Assembly: GCA_032821775.1 (NCBI GenBank)
Contig: JAVLRN010000003.1
Location: 1,240,001 to 1,304,000, forward strand
Length of the DNA: 64,000 nt
From: Sanguinoderma infundibulare
Lineage: Eukaryota; Basidiomycota; Agaricomycetes; Polyporales; Polyporaceae
Direction: 5' to 3'
In this document: one piece after another, positions 12,584 through 23,874 of the stretch
Layout: every line of letters begins with the position of its first letter
Position numbering within the stretch: the first letter of the stretch is position 1
Notes under the pieces: generated by a model
The model's database searches: none
The model's input: the letters and a program-made list of their open reading frames with translations, nothing else
What the model was told of the DNA's origin: nothing
Program-made: the position numbers and the translations under genes

Positions 12584-14187
12584 ATGCCTTCTTTCGCCTC
12601 TCTCCTCGCCCTCGCGGCACCCATGATGGTCCTCGGTGCTCCTATTAAGCGGGACACCGCCACAAATCTTCTGGTCCTCAGTGAGTCGAGTTTTGCTTCG
12701 TTTGACCCCGCAGCTCCCGGATCCGCAGCAGCTCACATTGGCCCCAGAGTTCGCGGATGTCCTTGAGCAGTTCGAGTCGCAGTTCTACCAGCAAGCCCTA
12801 CAGAAGTTCCAGACATCAGACTTCACGTCCGCTGGCTTCGTCGATGCCCAAGTTCCTATACAGCAGTTCACTGTCATTCAGTCCGACGAGGCGGCCCACC
12901 AGACCGCTCTCGAGGTATGTAGCTTGAACTTTGGCATCTCGCGGAGGCAATCCTAACTCGCATATCAGGGGACGATTCAGTCTCTCGGCGACTCTCCCAT
13001 CTCCAACTGTCAGTTCAACTTCGGCAATGCGCTCAACGATGTTCCTACGATGGCCGCGACTGCTCGTGTGGTAGAGAACCTGGGAGTGTCTGCTTACTTG
13101 GGCGCCGCGCATCTCATCGACGACCCTGTGCTCCTCACCGCGGCCGGTTCGATTTTGACTGTGGAAGCCCGCCACCAAACGATCCTTAACACCCTCAACA
13201 ACGGTGTCTCGATCCCCCAGGCATTCGACATTGCCTTGCTCCCCAACGAGGTTCTCGCTGTCGCTGGCCAGTTCATCTCCGGGTGTGATCTTGGTGTCCC
13301 TGGTGAGTTTGCCGGAACAGTTCTTGCTTTGGTTCGTCGCTGATGCAGGACATATCCGTAGCGAATCAGCCATTGACTATTACGAACACCGGCGCTGTCC
13401 AGCCCGGCACGCAACTCACGTTCTCGTCCCCTGCCCTCAACGGCTCGACTGACGTTCGTATCAATTATATCTCCCTCGCGCGAATCCTTGGCTGACAGCT
13501 GCTTTGCAGGGTCTCTTCTGCCAGATGCTCGTTGGTGGCAACCCCACTTCCATCTCGCTGCCGTTCAACCAGTGTGTCGTGCCTAGTGGGATTGAGGGCC
13601 CCGTCGCAATCTTTGTCACTCCCGACAACCAGCCCCTCAACAACAATGTCCGTGACCGTGCGAACCAGACGGTCTGCGCTGGCCCGACCATGGCCTTCAT
13701 CGACACCCAGAAGCAGCTCCTCGGGGAGCTCGCGCTCGCAGCTTCCACCGGTAACAACTCGGACGCGACGACCACGACGATCTCTCCCTCTGAGGCCACC
13801 TCCATCATCGAGAGCGCTTCTGCGGCTGCGACTGCGACTGACAGTGCGTCCTCGTCCCAGTCGACCCAGGCGTCCTCGTCGTCTTCCTCGTCCTCGTCGT
13901 CCTCCTCATCCTCTTCGTCTTCATCTTCATCCGCGCCGTCCGAGTCAGACAACACCGTCGTCGACTCGCCCGGAACCCGCAACCTCCAGACTGGCGCCAG
14001 CGCGAACGGCGGGATCACTATCGACGGATGGCAGGCCGACCAGCCCCTCCTGCCCGCCTCGCCGTCCGGGAGCGCATCCGCAACCGACAGCGCGGCTGCT
14101 TCCGCGAGCGCTATCCCTGCAGCGTCGTCGACCGTCGCCGCGGCAGTGTCTGCGGCGTCTGGCACCTCGGTCTCTGCTTCGTCCTAA
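12584..14187 (+). CDS. Rds1-like secreted protein with ferritin-like domain
   Basis: This resembles the fungal stress-response protein Rds1, a secreted or wall-associated family with a ferritin-like fold (Ferritin_2 type) and no proven enzyme activity. 'MPSFASLLALAAPMMVLG' is a signal peptide, followed by 'APIKR', a Kex2-like site. The helical domain includes 'FADVLEQFESQFYQQALQKF', 'IQSDEAAHQTALE' and 'VEARHQTILNTLNNG', with the Glu/His spacing of a four-helix bundle. A Cys-containing beta region follows, then a Ser/Ala-rich low-complexity tail from about 13780 to the stop that is probably O-glycosylated. Exon 1 joins at 'VLKFADV', using a 3' splice site just before 12749. The family is well known, but its biochemical role is not. 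The stop is at 14185-14187. Confidence 0.85.
13855..13935 (+). repeat. Imperfect TCN (serine-codon) tandem repeat
   Basis: Alternating TCG/TCC/TCA/TCT codons encode an almost pure serine tract within the Rds1-like protein tail. Mixed codons argue for selection on the peptide rather than simple slippage. Confidence 0.8.
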
Positions 14188-14904
14188 ATTATCAACTTTT
14201 GGTTCGACGCCGGCGTGGAGGAGGTCGCTTCGCCAGGAGGCGACGCACGGTGTCAGATAGGGTTCCGACGTGCACGGACACTTCCCCTTGTTGCGAGGAC
14301 GGACTTTCAGGGCTCGAGGACTTTCTTTTTACATGCTCACGCACCCCACCATCACGCGTAGTAGATAGGCGCACGGCTACTGGTTTGCTTGCTTCTGCTT
14401 AATGCTGCCTTTGTTCGGACATGTTCTCTCTTCGTTTGGCTGTCAAAGCGCTCTTTCGATTGCTGTGCGAATCACGCTGCTGGCCGCCTGTCGCTAGAAG
14501 TACGTTTGGCATGCTGGTCCTAGTTCGTGTACCTACTTTGCTCTCTGTATGGTACGCCGATTGGCCGAAAAGACCATCCGATTAAACATCTCTCCGACGC
14601 CTGCCTCGCCGACAGGCGTCGTTTATGGGAAGACGATGCAACGTGCTAAGGTGTGTCGTAAGTTGAGAAGTCGTCTGGCAAGTTCTCCGTGCCTATATGC
14701 GGGTTGATGGGCTGATGAAGTTCGTTTATTTGACAACAGGAAGCCTGAGGTGCCTGTCTATATCGAAGGCATGGCGCAGACACTCATGGCCTGGATGACG
14801 TGCGTTATCCTTTCATCGAAGAAACGGTCTGTGCTGCGGCGACTTACAACTATGTATAAAACCTAGGCGATTTCAAGGGCTTCTGGCCAGGTCACCTAGC
14901 ACCA
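14188..14904. other. Intergenic with TATA-like site
   Basis: This contains the Rds1-like 3' flank and the promoter of the next gene. A TATAAAA site occurs near 14856, about 45 bp upstream of the chosen ATG. No other gene is visible. Confidence 0.45.
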
Positions 14905-16048
14905 ATGTCATTGTCGGTTGTATCTGAACTCGTTCCCCCACTCTCAGGCCCCGAGTCTGTCGTCCCCTCTTCCTGTCCTTCGCCAACGCCCAGTGGGTCA
15001 CCACCTCTTGTACTATCCTCTCCTTCATCGACGTCGTGTTCTATGGAATGCCCACCCAAGATCCAGATCCCTAAACCACCCTGCAATCGTTCTCGTACCT
15101 TCGCGCATTTTATCTCGTCTTGCGACAAAGCTGACTTCGAAGCGGCGAAGGTGACGTCCATCCTTTACCCCGTGGACATCGAAATACACTGACTGCTTTC
15201 TCCCTGTGACCTGCAGACATTGATCAAGGACGTGCTTCCAAAGTACCTCGATGTCTCCCAGGTTTGGAGCCAGCAAGACGAGGCCCAAATGTTAAGATTG
15301 ATATCGGCGGTATGTGTTTATGAACCATTCGCGCCGTGCAATTCGCGCTCATGCGAGCCGTTCGATAGGTTTTGTCAGGATTCCCGGTGCTTGCCAAATA
15401 CGAGGACGGCTGGCCGATCGAATACTATTCTTATCACCACCACCACCACCTTCGTAGCAACTACCTACGTCAGAGATCTCGTCAACAATGCGGTCTTGCG
15501 GCGTCGCAGCTGGGCTCGTCAAGCATCGTGACTGGAAAGGTGAAAGCTCGTCTTCGCACAACTACAATCATCGTTCCTCGAACTTACCGCTCCCACTGTT
15601 GCAGAGAATGCGGAAGAAGGCGAAGCCTCGTTCAAGCGCGCCCACCCTGCTCAGGTGCGCCGGGGCTCAAAGGGCCAAACAGTCGGATGTAAGATCTTCT
15701 CACTTGTACAAGGTCGGCAACATGTCTAAACAGTATTCTGTATTATAGGTATCTCAGCCAGAGGTCGCCAACCACTCGCAGCCAGCGTCTGAGCCCAGGA
15801 GCTATCGTGATGGCGAGCAAGACATCCTCAAGTTCCTGCTCTCCGTTGATAGCACGCTTGGTCATCTGCTTGATAAATTCATGGTTGCTGGTATTAACAG
15901 CGAGGCGCGGCTGCTTTCCCTAGCTCAACGGGCTGAAGACCAGAGGGATGCTTTCTTACGAACCTGTTTACGTTTAGACCCTTTCGAGTGGGTGATCATT
16001 ACTGAGGAGTTGTCCAAACTGCGCACCACTACCACTACCACTTTGTAG
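14905..16048 (+). CDS. Unknown protein, five exons
   Basis: I do not recognise this protein. A consistent frame is obtained with exons 14905-15150, 15217-15309, 15369-15539, 15607-15654 and 15749-16048, all with GT...AG introns. The third intron needs the second of two adjacent AGs (ending at 15606). The N-terminus is Pro/Ser-rich. A helical segment follows ('TLIKDVLPKYLDVSQVWSQQ', 'FPVLAKYEDGWPIEYY'), then a short His run and a basic stretch. The C-terminal helical part includes 'DGEQDILKFLLSVDSTLGHL'. There is no signal peptide or membrane segment. The charged helical ends suggest a protein-protein interaction role, but no function can be assigned. The start and the His-run exon are the least certain parts. 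Confidence 0.6.
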
Positions 16049-16331
16049 TACCGTCTAGTACTGTAGAATATTTGTGCAATGATGGCCATTTGGCATGGGT
16101 CCTTCCACCAGTTGTTGTGTGTCGCAAAAAAAAGGTTGCCGGCGGATTCTTGCACTGACGGCCAATTGTGTGCTATGACCGGGCTATGACCTGTGTGATC
16201 GGATTGCCACTGGATGCGGGCTATTGTTAGGACAGGCGCCCGTGTGGCTTGGCGGGGGCGTGTGGTCGAGACGGGGCTTGTCTCTCGACCCGACCTCCAC
16301 CTCTGCCCTCGTCCCCCGCGTCTCATCAACG

Positions 16332-18033
16332 ATGACCACGGCCGCCGACAATTCCTGGATGCCCTCGGGTCGACATCAAGTCAATCTTGGTCCCTCGCTG
16401 ACGCGGGCGCTGAAAGCACGCAAAAGCGGGCCGATCAAGAACACCAAGGTGAAAGCTGACCGCGAGTTCTACTCCTTTCGCTGTCAGTGTCTCGCCACTC
16501 TTCTGTAGTATTCGGAGTCGACTTAACTCTATGTACAGATAACTTCAAGCCGGAGTCCGTGGATGTAACCGGGTCTGGCACAGTTGAAACCCGGAGACCA
16601 AAGGATGAGGCGGGCCCCTCGACCGTCACTGTGGTCAGACCGAGCCAACAGGTGCGTCATCGGACAATCAACCACACAACCACATCGAGTTCAACACTTC
16701 GTTCGTGGCAGAATGGCAGCGGTATCAGCTTTGTGGGCCAGGAGGCTAGTGCCAAGGAATTCGAGTGTGTCCTCGTCTACGACGAGAACGCCGGAGTACG
16801 TTGGACAGGTTTCCGTTCCGACCCTATCTCAGTCTCTAACGACGGGACACAGACCATCACTCTGGAGAAGATAGACTCCTATGTCATCCTCCATCACGAC
16901 CCCAAACCCACCCTGGCTCCTCGCCATGTCGGTTCGCGTGAGTGCTTATCGCCGGTCTACGTGCTCCATTCCGAGTCTGACTTTGATCGGCGTTTCGCCC
17001 AGCTGCACCAGCCGCCCCACCCAGGGTGTCAGCGTCCTCTTCGTCATCCAACTCCCACACACACCAAGCTCCGGTCAAGCAGGAAGAAGAGGAGAGCGAG
17101 GGTGAGATACCCGAAACCAAACCCGAGCCCAAACCCGATCCCAAGCCTAAGCAACCATCACGGCCTACGCCTGTGCCGAAAGTGAAACCTAGACAGCAAC
17201 CTGCACCGGGACCTGCATCCGTGCCTGCGACAGCACCACCAGCGCCGACACCAACTGCGTCAGCAAGCTCCCGGTCTAAGCACGGCCTACCCTCCAAACC
17301 TATACCCGTGGTTCCTCCAAAGCTCAAGGGAAAGGCGCCTGCGGCGTCGCCTCAAACCCAATCGCCCTCTATACCCAGGAGCCCGAACAAGCGTGAGCGT
17401 CCGGTAGAGCCGGAAGAAGAGACACTCGAGATTCGACGGCCGCAGCCCGTCCCCAAGAAGCCCAAGCTCGTCAAGAAAGACGACCCGCCGCCGCCACCAC
17501 CACCCCCCAAGCCTGTCGCGCTCTCCCTCCCGAACTCGTCGTCGGCAGTGTCCCTGCCGCCACCTCTCGCACCCGTACCTGCATCTACAGTGCCAGATCC
17601 CATCGCCCCAGCAGCTGCTCCGTCCGACTCGGACGACGACGAGTGGGACGATGTCGCCGCCTTTCCCCCTCCAGCTCTGGCCGCGTCCTCCGGGCCGTCG
17701 CCCCACATCATCATGGAGGAGATCGACGAGTTCACACTGCCCCCTGCCCCGCGCCAACCCGAACTGGCCATGGACGTGGACGAGCCCGACGCGGAGGGCG
17801 AAGAGATCGACATGGCGGACATGCTCGAGCGGGAGCTCAACGAGGGCCTCCTCAACGACCCGTTCGACGGCTCCATGCCGGACGAGGAGAACGACAACGA
17901 CGACTTCCTCGCCGGGGCCATGTCCCCCGTCGCGGAGCGCCAGCCGATCAGCCTCAGCGCGTATGCCGGCGGCGGCGTGGACTTTGGGGACGACGAAGAG
18001 TACTCGAGCAGCGACGACAGCGACGACGACTGA
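16332..18033 (+). CDS. EAF family RNA polymerase II elongation factor
   Basis: This is an ELL-associated factor (EAF) homologue, expected to bind ELL-type elongation factors and stimulate RNA polymerase II elongation in the nucleus. The EAF domain is at the N-terminus: 'DREFYSFRYNFKPESVD' is rebuilt across the first intron, and 'KEFECVLVYDENAG' plus 'TLEKIDSYVILHHDPKP' follow across later introns. The rest is a long disordered tail of Ser/Pro/Glu/Lys repeats, with 'KPEPKPDPKPKQ', a poly-Pro run and basic patches. It ends in a strongly acidic region finishing 'SSDDSDDD', which resembles the acidic activation tail of animal EAFs. The splice after 'HVGS' restores 'GSPAPAAPP' in frame with the tail. 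The stop is TGA at 18031-18033. Confidence 0.9.
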
Positions 18034-18696
18034 CTTGCGGCTCCTGCATATAGAGCATCACCAATAGAGTACGTGATTATACCATATGTAACGCATAATG
18101 ATACCTCGGGACGTTTGAATATTTGCTGCATTGTACCACATATTTGGTTTGGTTGTTTAATAGATGCACATTTCACCCACTGGAACCCAGACTGCAAGTT
18201 TGGCTGCCCAACAACCCCAGGATATTGGTACCTCCTCGATCGCAAACGTAGTCATCGTCGTCGGAATTGCCGTACCCATATCCACGTGTCAAGCGTATGG
18301 ACAAGACGTATCAGATTCGGACCCGTATGAGTGTAGACCTCCAACGATCGAGCGAGGATGGAGAGGGGAGAATGAATCCAGATGCGAGCGACTCGGACAT
18401 GTAATCGACAGAACGGAGCGGGGAGCGAAGAGAAAGTACAAAGAGATATACAGCTACATTGCGTATGTATGTATAATATGGTACACACTATGTGATGGCC
18501 AGCAACTTCGAACGAGAGCGGGTGTGGGGGCGGCAGGAGGGGGGAATGGTGGCGGCGCACTGGTCTATAGACGAGAAGGAAAGGAGCCACGGACGTGTGC
18601 GAGAGAACGTACTTTAATGCAAAGGACGGATAAATAAGATTTAGCCTGAGAAAGCGAGAGAGAGGGGGGGGTGTTCAAAACAAATGTCCTGGCAGG
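18034..18696. other. Convergent intergenic spacer
   Basis: This lies between the stop codons of the EAF gene and the kinase gene. It has AT-richer sequence at the start (3' UTR-like) and a short purine-rich tract near 18650-18670. No gene is visible. Confidence 0.5.
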
Positions 18697-21241
18697 CTAG
18701 TCCACTCTCATGGGAGACATCGGCGACTCCATCCGCTCGTCCTGGTCCTTCCCCTCGGACATCTCCTGGACGATCTTCGTTAACGGACTGTTTCCGTTGA
18801 CGCCGACGTCCACGCCCCGTCTATGCCTCCTGCCGAGGAGCGTCGCACCGTCCATGTCGAGCTCAAACGGTTTCGAGCCCGAGTCGCCTGTTCTCCGCCC
18901 ACGATCGCGCTGGCCCGCGCGGCCATCGTACGTGTTGCCGGCAACCGCACGAGTGGCCGTCGCCTTTGACCCTGTGCCCGCGGGGTGAGGCAGCTGGGAG
19001 GACAGCGGCTTGTCGTCCTCCTCGTCGCTCTCGTTGAGGTTCTGGAGGAAGCCGCGGTTCGCACCGCCCTTCTGGGCGCGCTTGCGAGCGCCCTCCTCTT
19101 CCATTCGATGGACGGCGTACGTGATATCGAACGCCTCCTTAAGCGACGCGAGGCCAGGGGAGCGCGCTTCGCGAACGCCGCCGCGTGCGTCTGCAAGGAG
19201 AGGGGAATCGAGGGGTGCGCGAGGGAAAGACGTAGGTTCTGTCGCGGGTGCGGGTGCGGCAGTAATCCATGGATGTGCAAGGAACTCGTCAATCGAGTAT
19301 CGTTGTGCGGGATCGACGCACAGGAGATGCGTAATAAGGTCCTTTGCTAAGGGGCGAGTTCAGCCGCACACATGAAACAAGCCAATTGAGAACGGACGTA
19401 CCTGACGGGCTTATAGAGTCCCACCAAGGACTCAGGAATGTGTAGTGTCCACGAGCGACCTTCTCTGTGAGCACGTTGATGCTTTCGTCGTAGAAAGGTG
19501 GAAAGCCGCAAAGCAGGGTGTAGAGCACGCAGCCAAGGGCCCACATGTCCACACTCTTGCTGTACCGCTCATCCTTGACGATCTCAGGAGCTGTATACCC
19601 CACCGTGCCGCATGGCGTCATGGTCTGTTCGTCCCATACGACCTTGCTGAGCCCGAAATCGGCAATCTTGACCTTGCCGATCCCACCGCCGCCGATGGTA
19701 GGGATGAACTCGCCCTCGTCCTCCTTCTCTTCTTCAAACTGCATCAGAGGGGGTATCTTGGATGGGACGATGGGTATACGCTCGAAAAGCAAGTTCTCGG
19801 GCTTGATATCCCGGTGTACGACACCGCGCTCTTCGTGAAGGTATCGAATTCCCTGGGCAACCTGCACGATAACGTGGCGTGCGAGGTTCTCGCTGAAGTA
19901 CGTGAGCTTCACGATCTGGTGGAACAGTTCGCCACCTTCCAGGACTGCGGGAACCAACGTCGTCATAAGCACAAGATCCACCATGAACACAGACACGTAC
20001 GCTCGAGAACCAGGAAATAGTGCTCTGGCGATTCGAAGAAGAGGAGCAGCTTGACTATTGACGGGTGGCTGATACCGCGCATAATCTGGACCTCTACAGG
20101 GGTATGAGCTCCAGCAGACAAGTGAAGAGCATAGGACGCGCACCTTTGAGGATGTTCGCTCTCTACACGGATGGTAGAAAGGACGTCAGCCAACGGAATC
20201 GTCGCACAGCAATAAAATGCACCTCCGTGACCCGCGGTTTCTTTTTAAACTCGCGGTTCAGGTGCCTTTCGCCCGCGCCCTAAAGGACACGGCGCACGAA
20301 AAGGATACGGATGTGAATGAAAGAGTGGACAGTGGGCATGAAACACAAACCTGGGAAGCACTGAGCTCATACTTGCGAACGACCTTGACTGAACATGTGG
20401 TGAGCCACTCGTGCGACGGGAGAGGGAAGAGAATGAACGGACCTGCGACCTTCTCTCCTGATCTGAGATCGACGGCCTTGTACACGTTCGAAAAAGCTCC
20501 GCTAGATAGAATTGTGAGCACGGGGCCATGTCGGGCAACGGCGATCCGTTCGCGAAGGAGGGCTTAACAGGAACACGCTCGCATGCAGAGAAGCAGAGAA
20601 GCGACCCCTGAGAGCACGGTGTAGCTATCCGCATTCACGACGTAGACAGACAATGAGGTAGAGGCGGAACAGTAAGAGTTGGCATCGAAGCCGCGTCGTG
20701 CATTGATAGTGCGGGACGATGTGGACGACATGGGACGGGTGGCGCGCGTGATATCACACCGCTCCGGACAACGGAAGATGGCGAAGGCAAAAAGTTAAAG
20801 GACAGAGGACTCACTCGCCCATCTTCTCGAGGAGCTTGTAGTTCTCGAGACCCTTGTAGAACGGCATCTTGCTCTTCGCCTCGCGCTCCTCCTGAACGAT
20901 CTGCTCAACGTGTTCCCTGTACTTTGGGGACGCATGCTTCTGTGTTTGCTGCTGTTGCGCCGCTTGAGCGTCGCGCTTCTGGTCTGCGCGCTGGTGGTGG
21001 TGGTGGTGGTGGTGGTGGTGGTGCTGGCCCTGCTGCTGTTGCTGCACGGGCTGGGGGGCGGTGTATGGGTGCTGGTAGGGAGCGTCGTCTGGCTGTTTGG
21101 TAACATGGTGTGTCTTTCCATGACGGATGAGATCTGATGCATGCACAGGAGAAGGCAGGTCAGCCGCAAGGGATGATGGTCGAAAGTTGGGGCGTGGGAC
21201 GGACTCTTGAAAGCGTCGACGACGCCGGTTCCGGTGGGCAT
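18697..21241 (-). CDS. Ser/Thr protein kinase, Rck/Srk1 (MAPKAPK-like) type
   Basis: This is a CaMK-group protein kinase resembling yeast Rck2 and fission yeast Srk1, kinases activated by the Hog1/Sty1 stress MAPK. I start at 'MPTGTGVVDAFK' (21241): a gtccgt...cag intron (21134-21204) then joins in frame to 'NLIRHGKTHHVTKQPDDAPY'. A Gln/His-rich stretch precedes the kinase domain. Its parts are 'GDGAFSNVYKA' (glycine loop), 'VAVKVVRKYEL' (ATP lysine), 'VHRDIKPENLLF', an acidic insert, 'IADFGLSK', 'CGTVGYTAPE' and 'DMWALGCVLYTLLCGFPPFY'. One intron (20503-20814, 312 nt) splits the glycine loop, and a 19-nt exon lies at 20144-20162. The disordered C-terminal tail has Ser-Pro sites ('ESPMSPMRVD'). 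An alternative start at 21359 uses another frame and is less likely. Confidence 0.9.
20144..20162 (-). other. 19-nt coding micro-exon of the kinase gene
   Basis: AGAGCGAACATCCTCAAAG is bounded by a tag acceptor and a gtgcgc donor on the minus strand. It restores 'ASQRANILKEVQIMRGI' between the VAVK strand and the alpha-C helix, whose Glu is needed for catalysis. Confidence 0.8.
20991..21022 (-). repeat. CAC trinucleotide repeat encoding poly-His
   Basis: A run of about ten CAC codons on the minus strand lies in the kinase N-terminal extension, flanked by Gln codons. It is a likely length-variable site. Confidence 0.85.
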
Positions 21242-21872
21242 TGTGAGGACGGGGTGCGGGGGGTATTAGAGCAGAGAAAGATGGAGGAGGGGGAAAATGT
21301 GGCTGTCCGGGGAGAGCAAGTTGGGTGATTTGAAGGCGGCGGCTGCTCCATGGCGTCATAAACTCGGTACTACGTCATTCCACCCGCCGCCTAACTCTCC
21401 TCGTCCCCAAGCCGCCTCTCTCCCACCACCGTAGCAACCCCCGATCCACCATTGCATCTCACTGCATGTACTCTCCGACTACCCGCTCCATGAGCCACCT
21501 GTGTGGCTGTTGCAGCGCACGCCGTTTCAGCACCAAGGGCCTACTTACTGCCGCAATACAAAATTTTGGGTTCCCAGCATACTTATGACGATCGCCGTCA
21601 TTCTCACACGCCAATTTTCTTTCACCATACTTTGCCGTCGAGTTCCCTGCGGTATGCGCAGACTTCCGCACTGTCTCGGGTACATCCCCTAAGAGCTTCG
21701 GTATCGGGTCCGTCAGGGGTTCGATAATGCAAGGTTCAGGCATTAGGAGGCTCTGCGGGCTAATGCCTGCCCCTTTGCAATATCTACGATAAGCGACAAG
21801 TATGTACAAGACACGGTTGCGTTGACATGTTGGAGCGCGGTGGAAAAGTACCAGTGCGTCCATTTCAGCAAC
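21242..21872. other. Intergenic, kinase promoter region
   Basis: It lies upstream of the kinase start and downstream of the next minus-strand gene. No further gene, RNA or repeat was recognised. Confidence 0.5.
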
Positions 21873-22553
21873 TTACTTGTCCTTTGGTTTGAACTGCTTC
21901 TGCATCGCCATAAGCGATTTCATCAGCTCCTGCAGAACGAATACGGTGCGGTTGGTTAGTAAGATTGGGTAGCACCTCCTAACGCTGATGGTCACGACGG
22001 ACCTGGGATCGCAAGTCGATGCCCGCCTCCTGGAACGATGTGGCCATCTTCATCGCCGTGTCCCGTATCTCCGACTTCATTAGCACACGGAACATCTCCA
22101 TCTTGCTCGGCATAAGCCCTGACGAAACGTCGACACCTGCATACGACCAACACCCTCGCGATCAGACGTGGCCTAGAACGATCGACAGAGAAAGAACGCA
22201 CCGTTATCCTTCAATAGCCGAACGAACTCCTGGATATCTTCCAGAAGCTCGGGCTTGTCCTGCAGCAGCTTCAAGAGCTTCTGCTGCTGGTGGAACACCG
22301 CCTGCAATGATTCCCCCGGCAGCTCTTCCGCCCTCCGCTGTGCCGTCGTTGAGAATGATGCGCGGGTATGGAGCGCGTCGCGTGCTTGTGAAGAGGGCCC
22401 GGCCTGCGAGCGGGAGGAAGGCCGCGAATGGGTCAATAATGACGAGTGACGTAGTGTGTGCGTGTGGACCAGGCGAAGAGCAGAAGTCGCGAGCGCGCGA
22501 GTGCGTGTAGAGGCTGGCACTGGCACCTTCTGAATGCACGAGCGACAGAGCAT
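21873..22553 (-). CDS. Unknown protein with predicted mitochondrial presequence
   Basis: The chosen start 'MLCRSCIQKVPVPASTRTRA' gives an Arg/Ser-rich, acid-free N-terminus of about 80 residues that looks like a mitochondrial targeting sequence. A short helical region follows: 'QQQKLLKLLQDKPELLEDIQ', 'FVRLLKDNGVDVSSGLMPSK' and 'DTAMKMATSFQEAGIDLRS'. It ends 'MAMQKQFKPKDK'. Three exons join in frame through introns ending at an AG before 'VDVSSG' and before 'ELMKSL'. I recall similar short fungal proteins without assigned function. The product is about 175 residues and soluble. An upstream in-frame ATG at 22685 would weaken the presequence and is not preferred. The promoter is shared with PSF3. 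Confidence 0.7.
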
Positions 22554-22675
22554 TTCGAAAAGAGCTTTCTGGCAGCGAAAACGGATAGAGTGCGAGGGTG
22601 GGAGGTGAGTACAGTGCGACCGCTGTCGTCGTCGGCGTATTGAATGGGATATGATGACCGTGAGAATTCGCGTGG

Positions 22676-22750
22676 ACGCGTTCATGGGGCACGCGACGCG
22701 TCGCGTCGGCAGCCACTACCTGCAGCCACCCACCTCCGTCTCCGACGCGT
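22676..22750. promoter_or_regulatory. Cluster of three ACGCGT MluI cell-cycle boxes
   Basis: Perfect ACGCGT hexamers occur at 22676-22681, 22696-22701 and 22745-22750, that is 74-148 bp upstream of the PSF3 ATG. The first two are exactly 20 bp apart. ACGCGT is the MBF (Mbp1/Swi6 type) site that drives G1/S genes in ascomycete yeasts. Confidence 0.7.
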
Positions 22751-22823
22751 CCTCCGTCCACTTTCATTCACAGCTACTTTGTTCCGATCGGCCTTCTGGA
22801 GGAACGCGATACGCTCGAGAGAC

Positions 22824-23780
22824 ATGGAGGACGATTACTATTCAATCGAGTCCATCCTGGCCGAGAACCAGAAAATACAATGCACGTTTAAGGTTGACGT
22901 GCCGGACATGGGCCACCTCGACGGTGGCAAGGCTGGAGATGTACGTCCCCTGCGTTCCATGGCCGGAGTTCTTCTGAACCCGATGTTTGGTAGATCAAGG
23001 CCTCGAGTAAAGTCCAGATCCCGCTGTGGATGGCATACATCCTCATTTTCTCGTGAGTCTTCAGACAGTCCGTCTCCGGAGCCGGGCTTAGCAGCTGTTC
23101 GACAACGTAGGGATTATGCCGACTTCACGATTCCACCTCCGTTCGCCGCCCGGGTGCGAAACGCGTTGAACGCGGAGCCACGAAGCGTTCGTCTGTCCAC
23201 GCTCGTTGGTCAAGGAGGTTTGTGGTATGGCTTTGGACGGATGATCATGCGGCTGTACGTGCTGTATATTCCATGCGATCGCACAACCACTCGACAATAT
23301 TTGCACCATATATAGGTTGAATGACGTATCCGAGGAGGAGTTGTCAAAGGTCCTGACTGAGGTACGTCATGCCACTCTCCCTTCCCGTGCTTTCCCTTCC
23401 ACTGATTACTTTCCTTCTCCCCGCCTCGTGCCGCCGTCGTCCTTCAACAACTCAGACATTCCGCGCCCGGCTTCCAGAAGTGATCGACCAAGCACAACAT
23501 TTCGCGTCCCTACAAGCATCCGCTGGGAGCGGCTCTCGGGGCGGAGACGCGACCGTCGCGTCGTTCCGTGAGGGAATGGACGGTACTGAGCGAGAACGTG
23601 CGTGTCTTGTTTTCTTCGCCGAATACATACTTCGTTCTCCCTCCCTTCCGAACGGCTTCACTGCCACCGCCTAGGTGACTGACTGGCGTGCGCCATTTGG
23701 TTACAGTGTTCCAGCTTGCGCAGGAGAGCGCGAAGAAGACGAAAGGATGGTACGAGACAAGCGAGCGCGGGCGTCGGTAG
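22824..23780 (+). CDS. PSF3: GINS complex subunit PSF3
   Basis: PSF3 is one of four subunits of GINS, which together with Cdc45 and Mcm2-7 forms the replicative helicase. 'MEDDYYSIESILAENQKIQC' and 'FKVDVPDMGHLDGG' are the N-terminal B domain. 'IPLWMAYILIFS' joins across an intron to 'DYADFTIPPPF'. 'VRNALNAEPRSVRLSTLVGQ' and 'GLWYGFGRMIMRL' are the conserved A-domain core. The last exon joins at 'TERELFQLAQESAKKTKGWY' and ends 'ETSERGRR' at a TAG (23778-23780). All introns are short GT...AG. A further in-frame exon ending at 23888 was considered but cannot be joined. PKR1 ends tail-to-tail 95 bp further on. Confidence 0.92.
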
Positions 23781-23874
23781 TCAGGAAGGGTGGGGCTTGA
23801 CGTTTGTGCAAGGATAATGCTGTAGGATATCCTGTACGATATGGGGACATGGGTGCCGACCGCGGATGAGGCGT

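Noticed and set aside
13461..14165. Long antisense frame rich in Asp/Glu/Ala
   Set aside because: Shadow of the Ser-codon repeat of the Rds1-like gene on the opposite strand.
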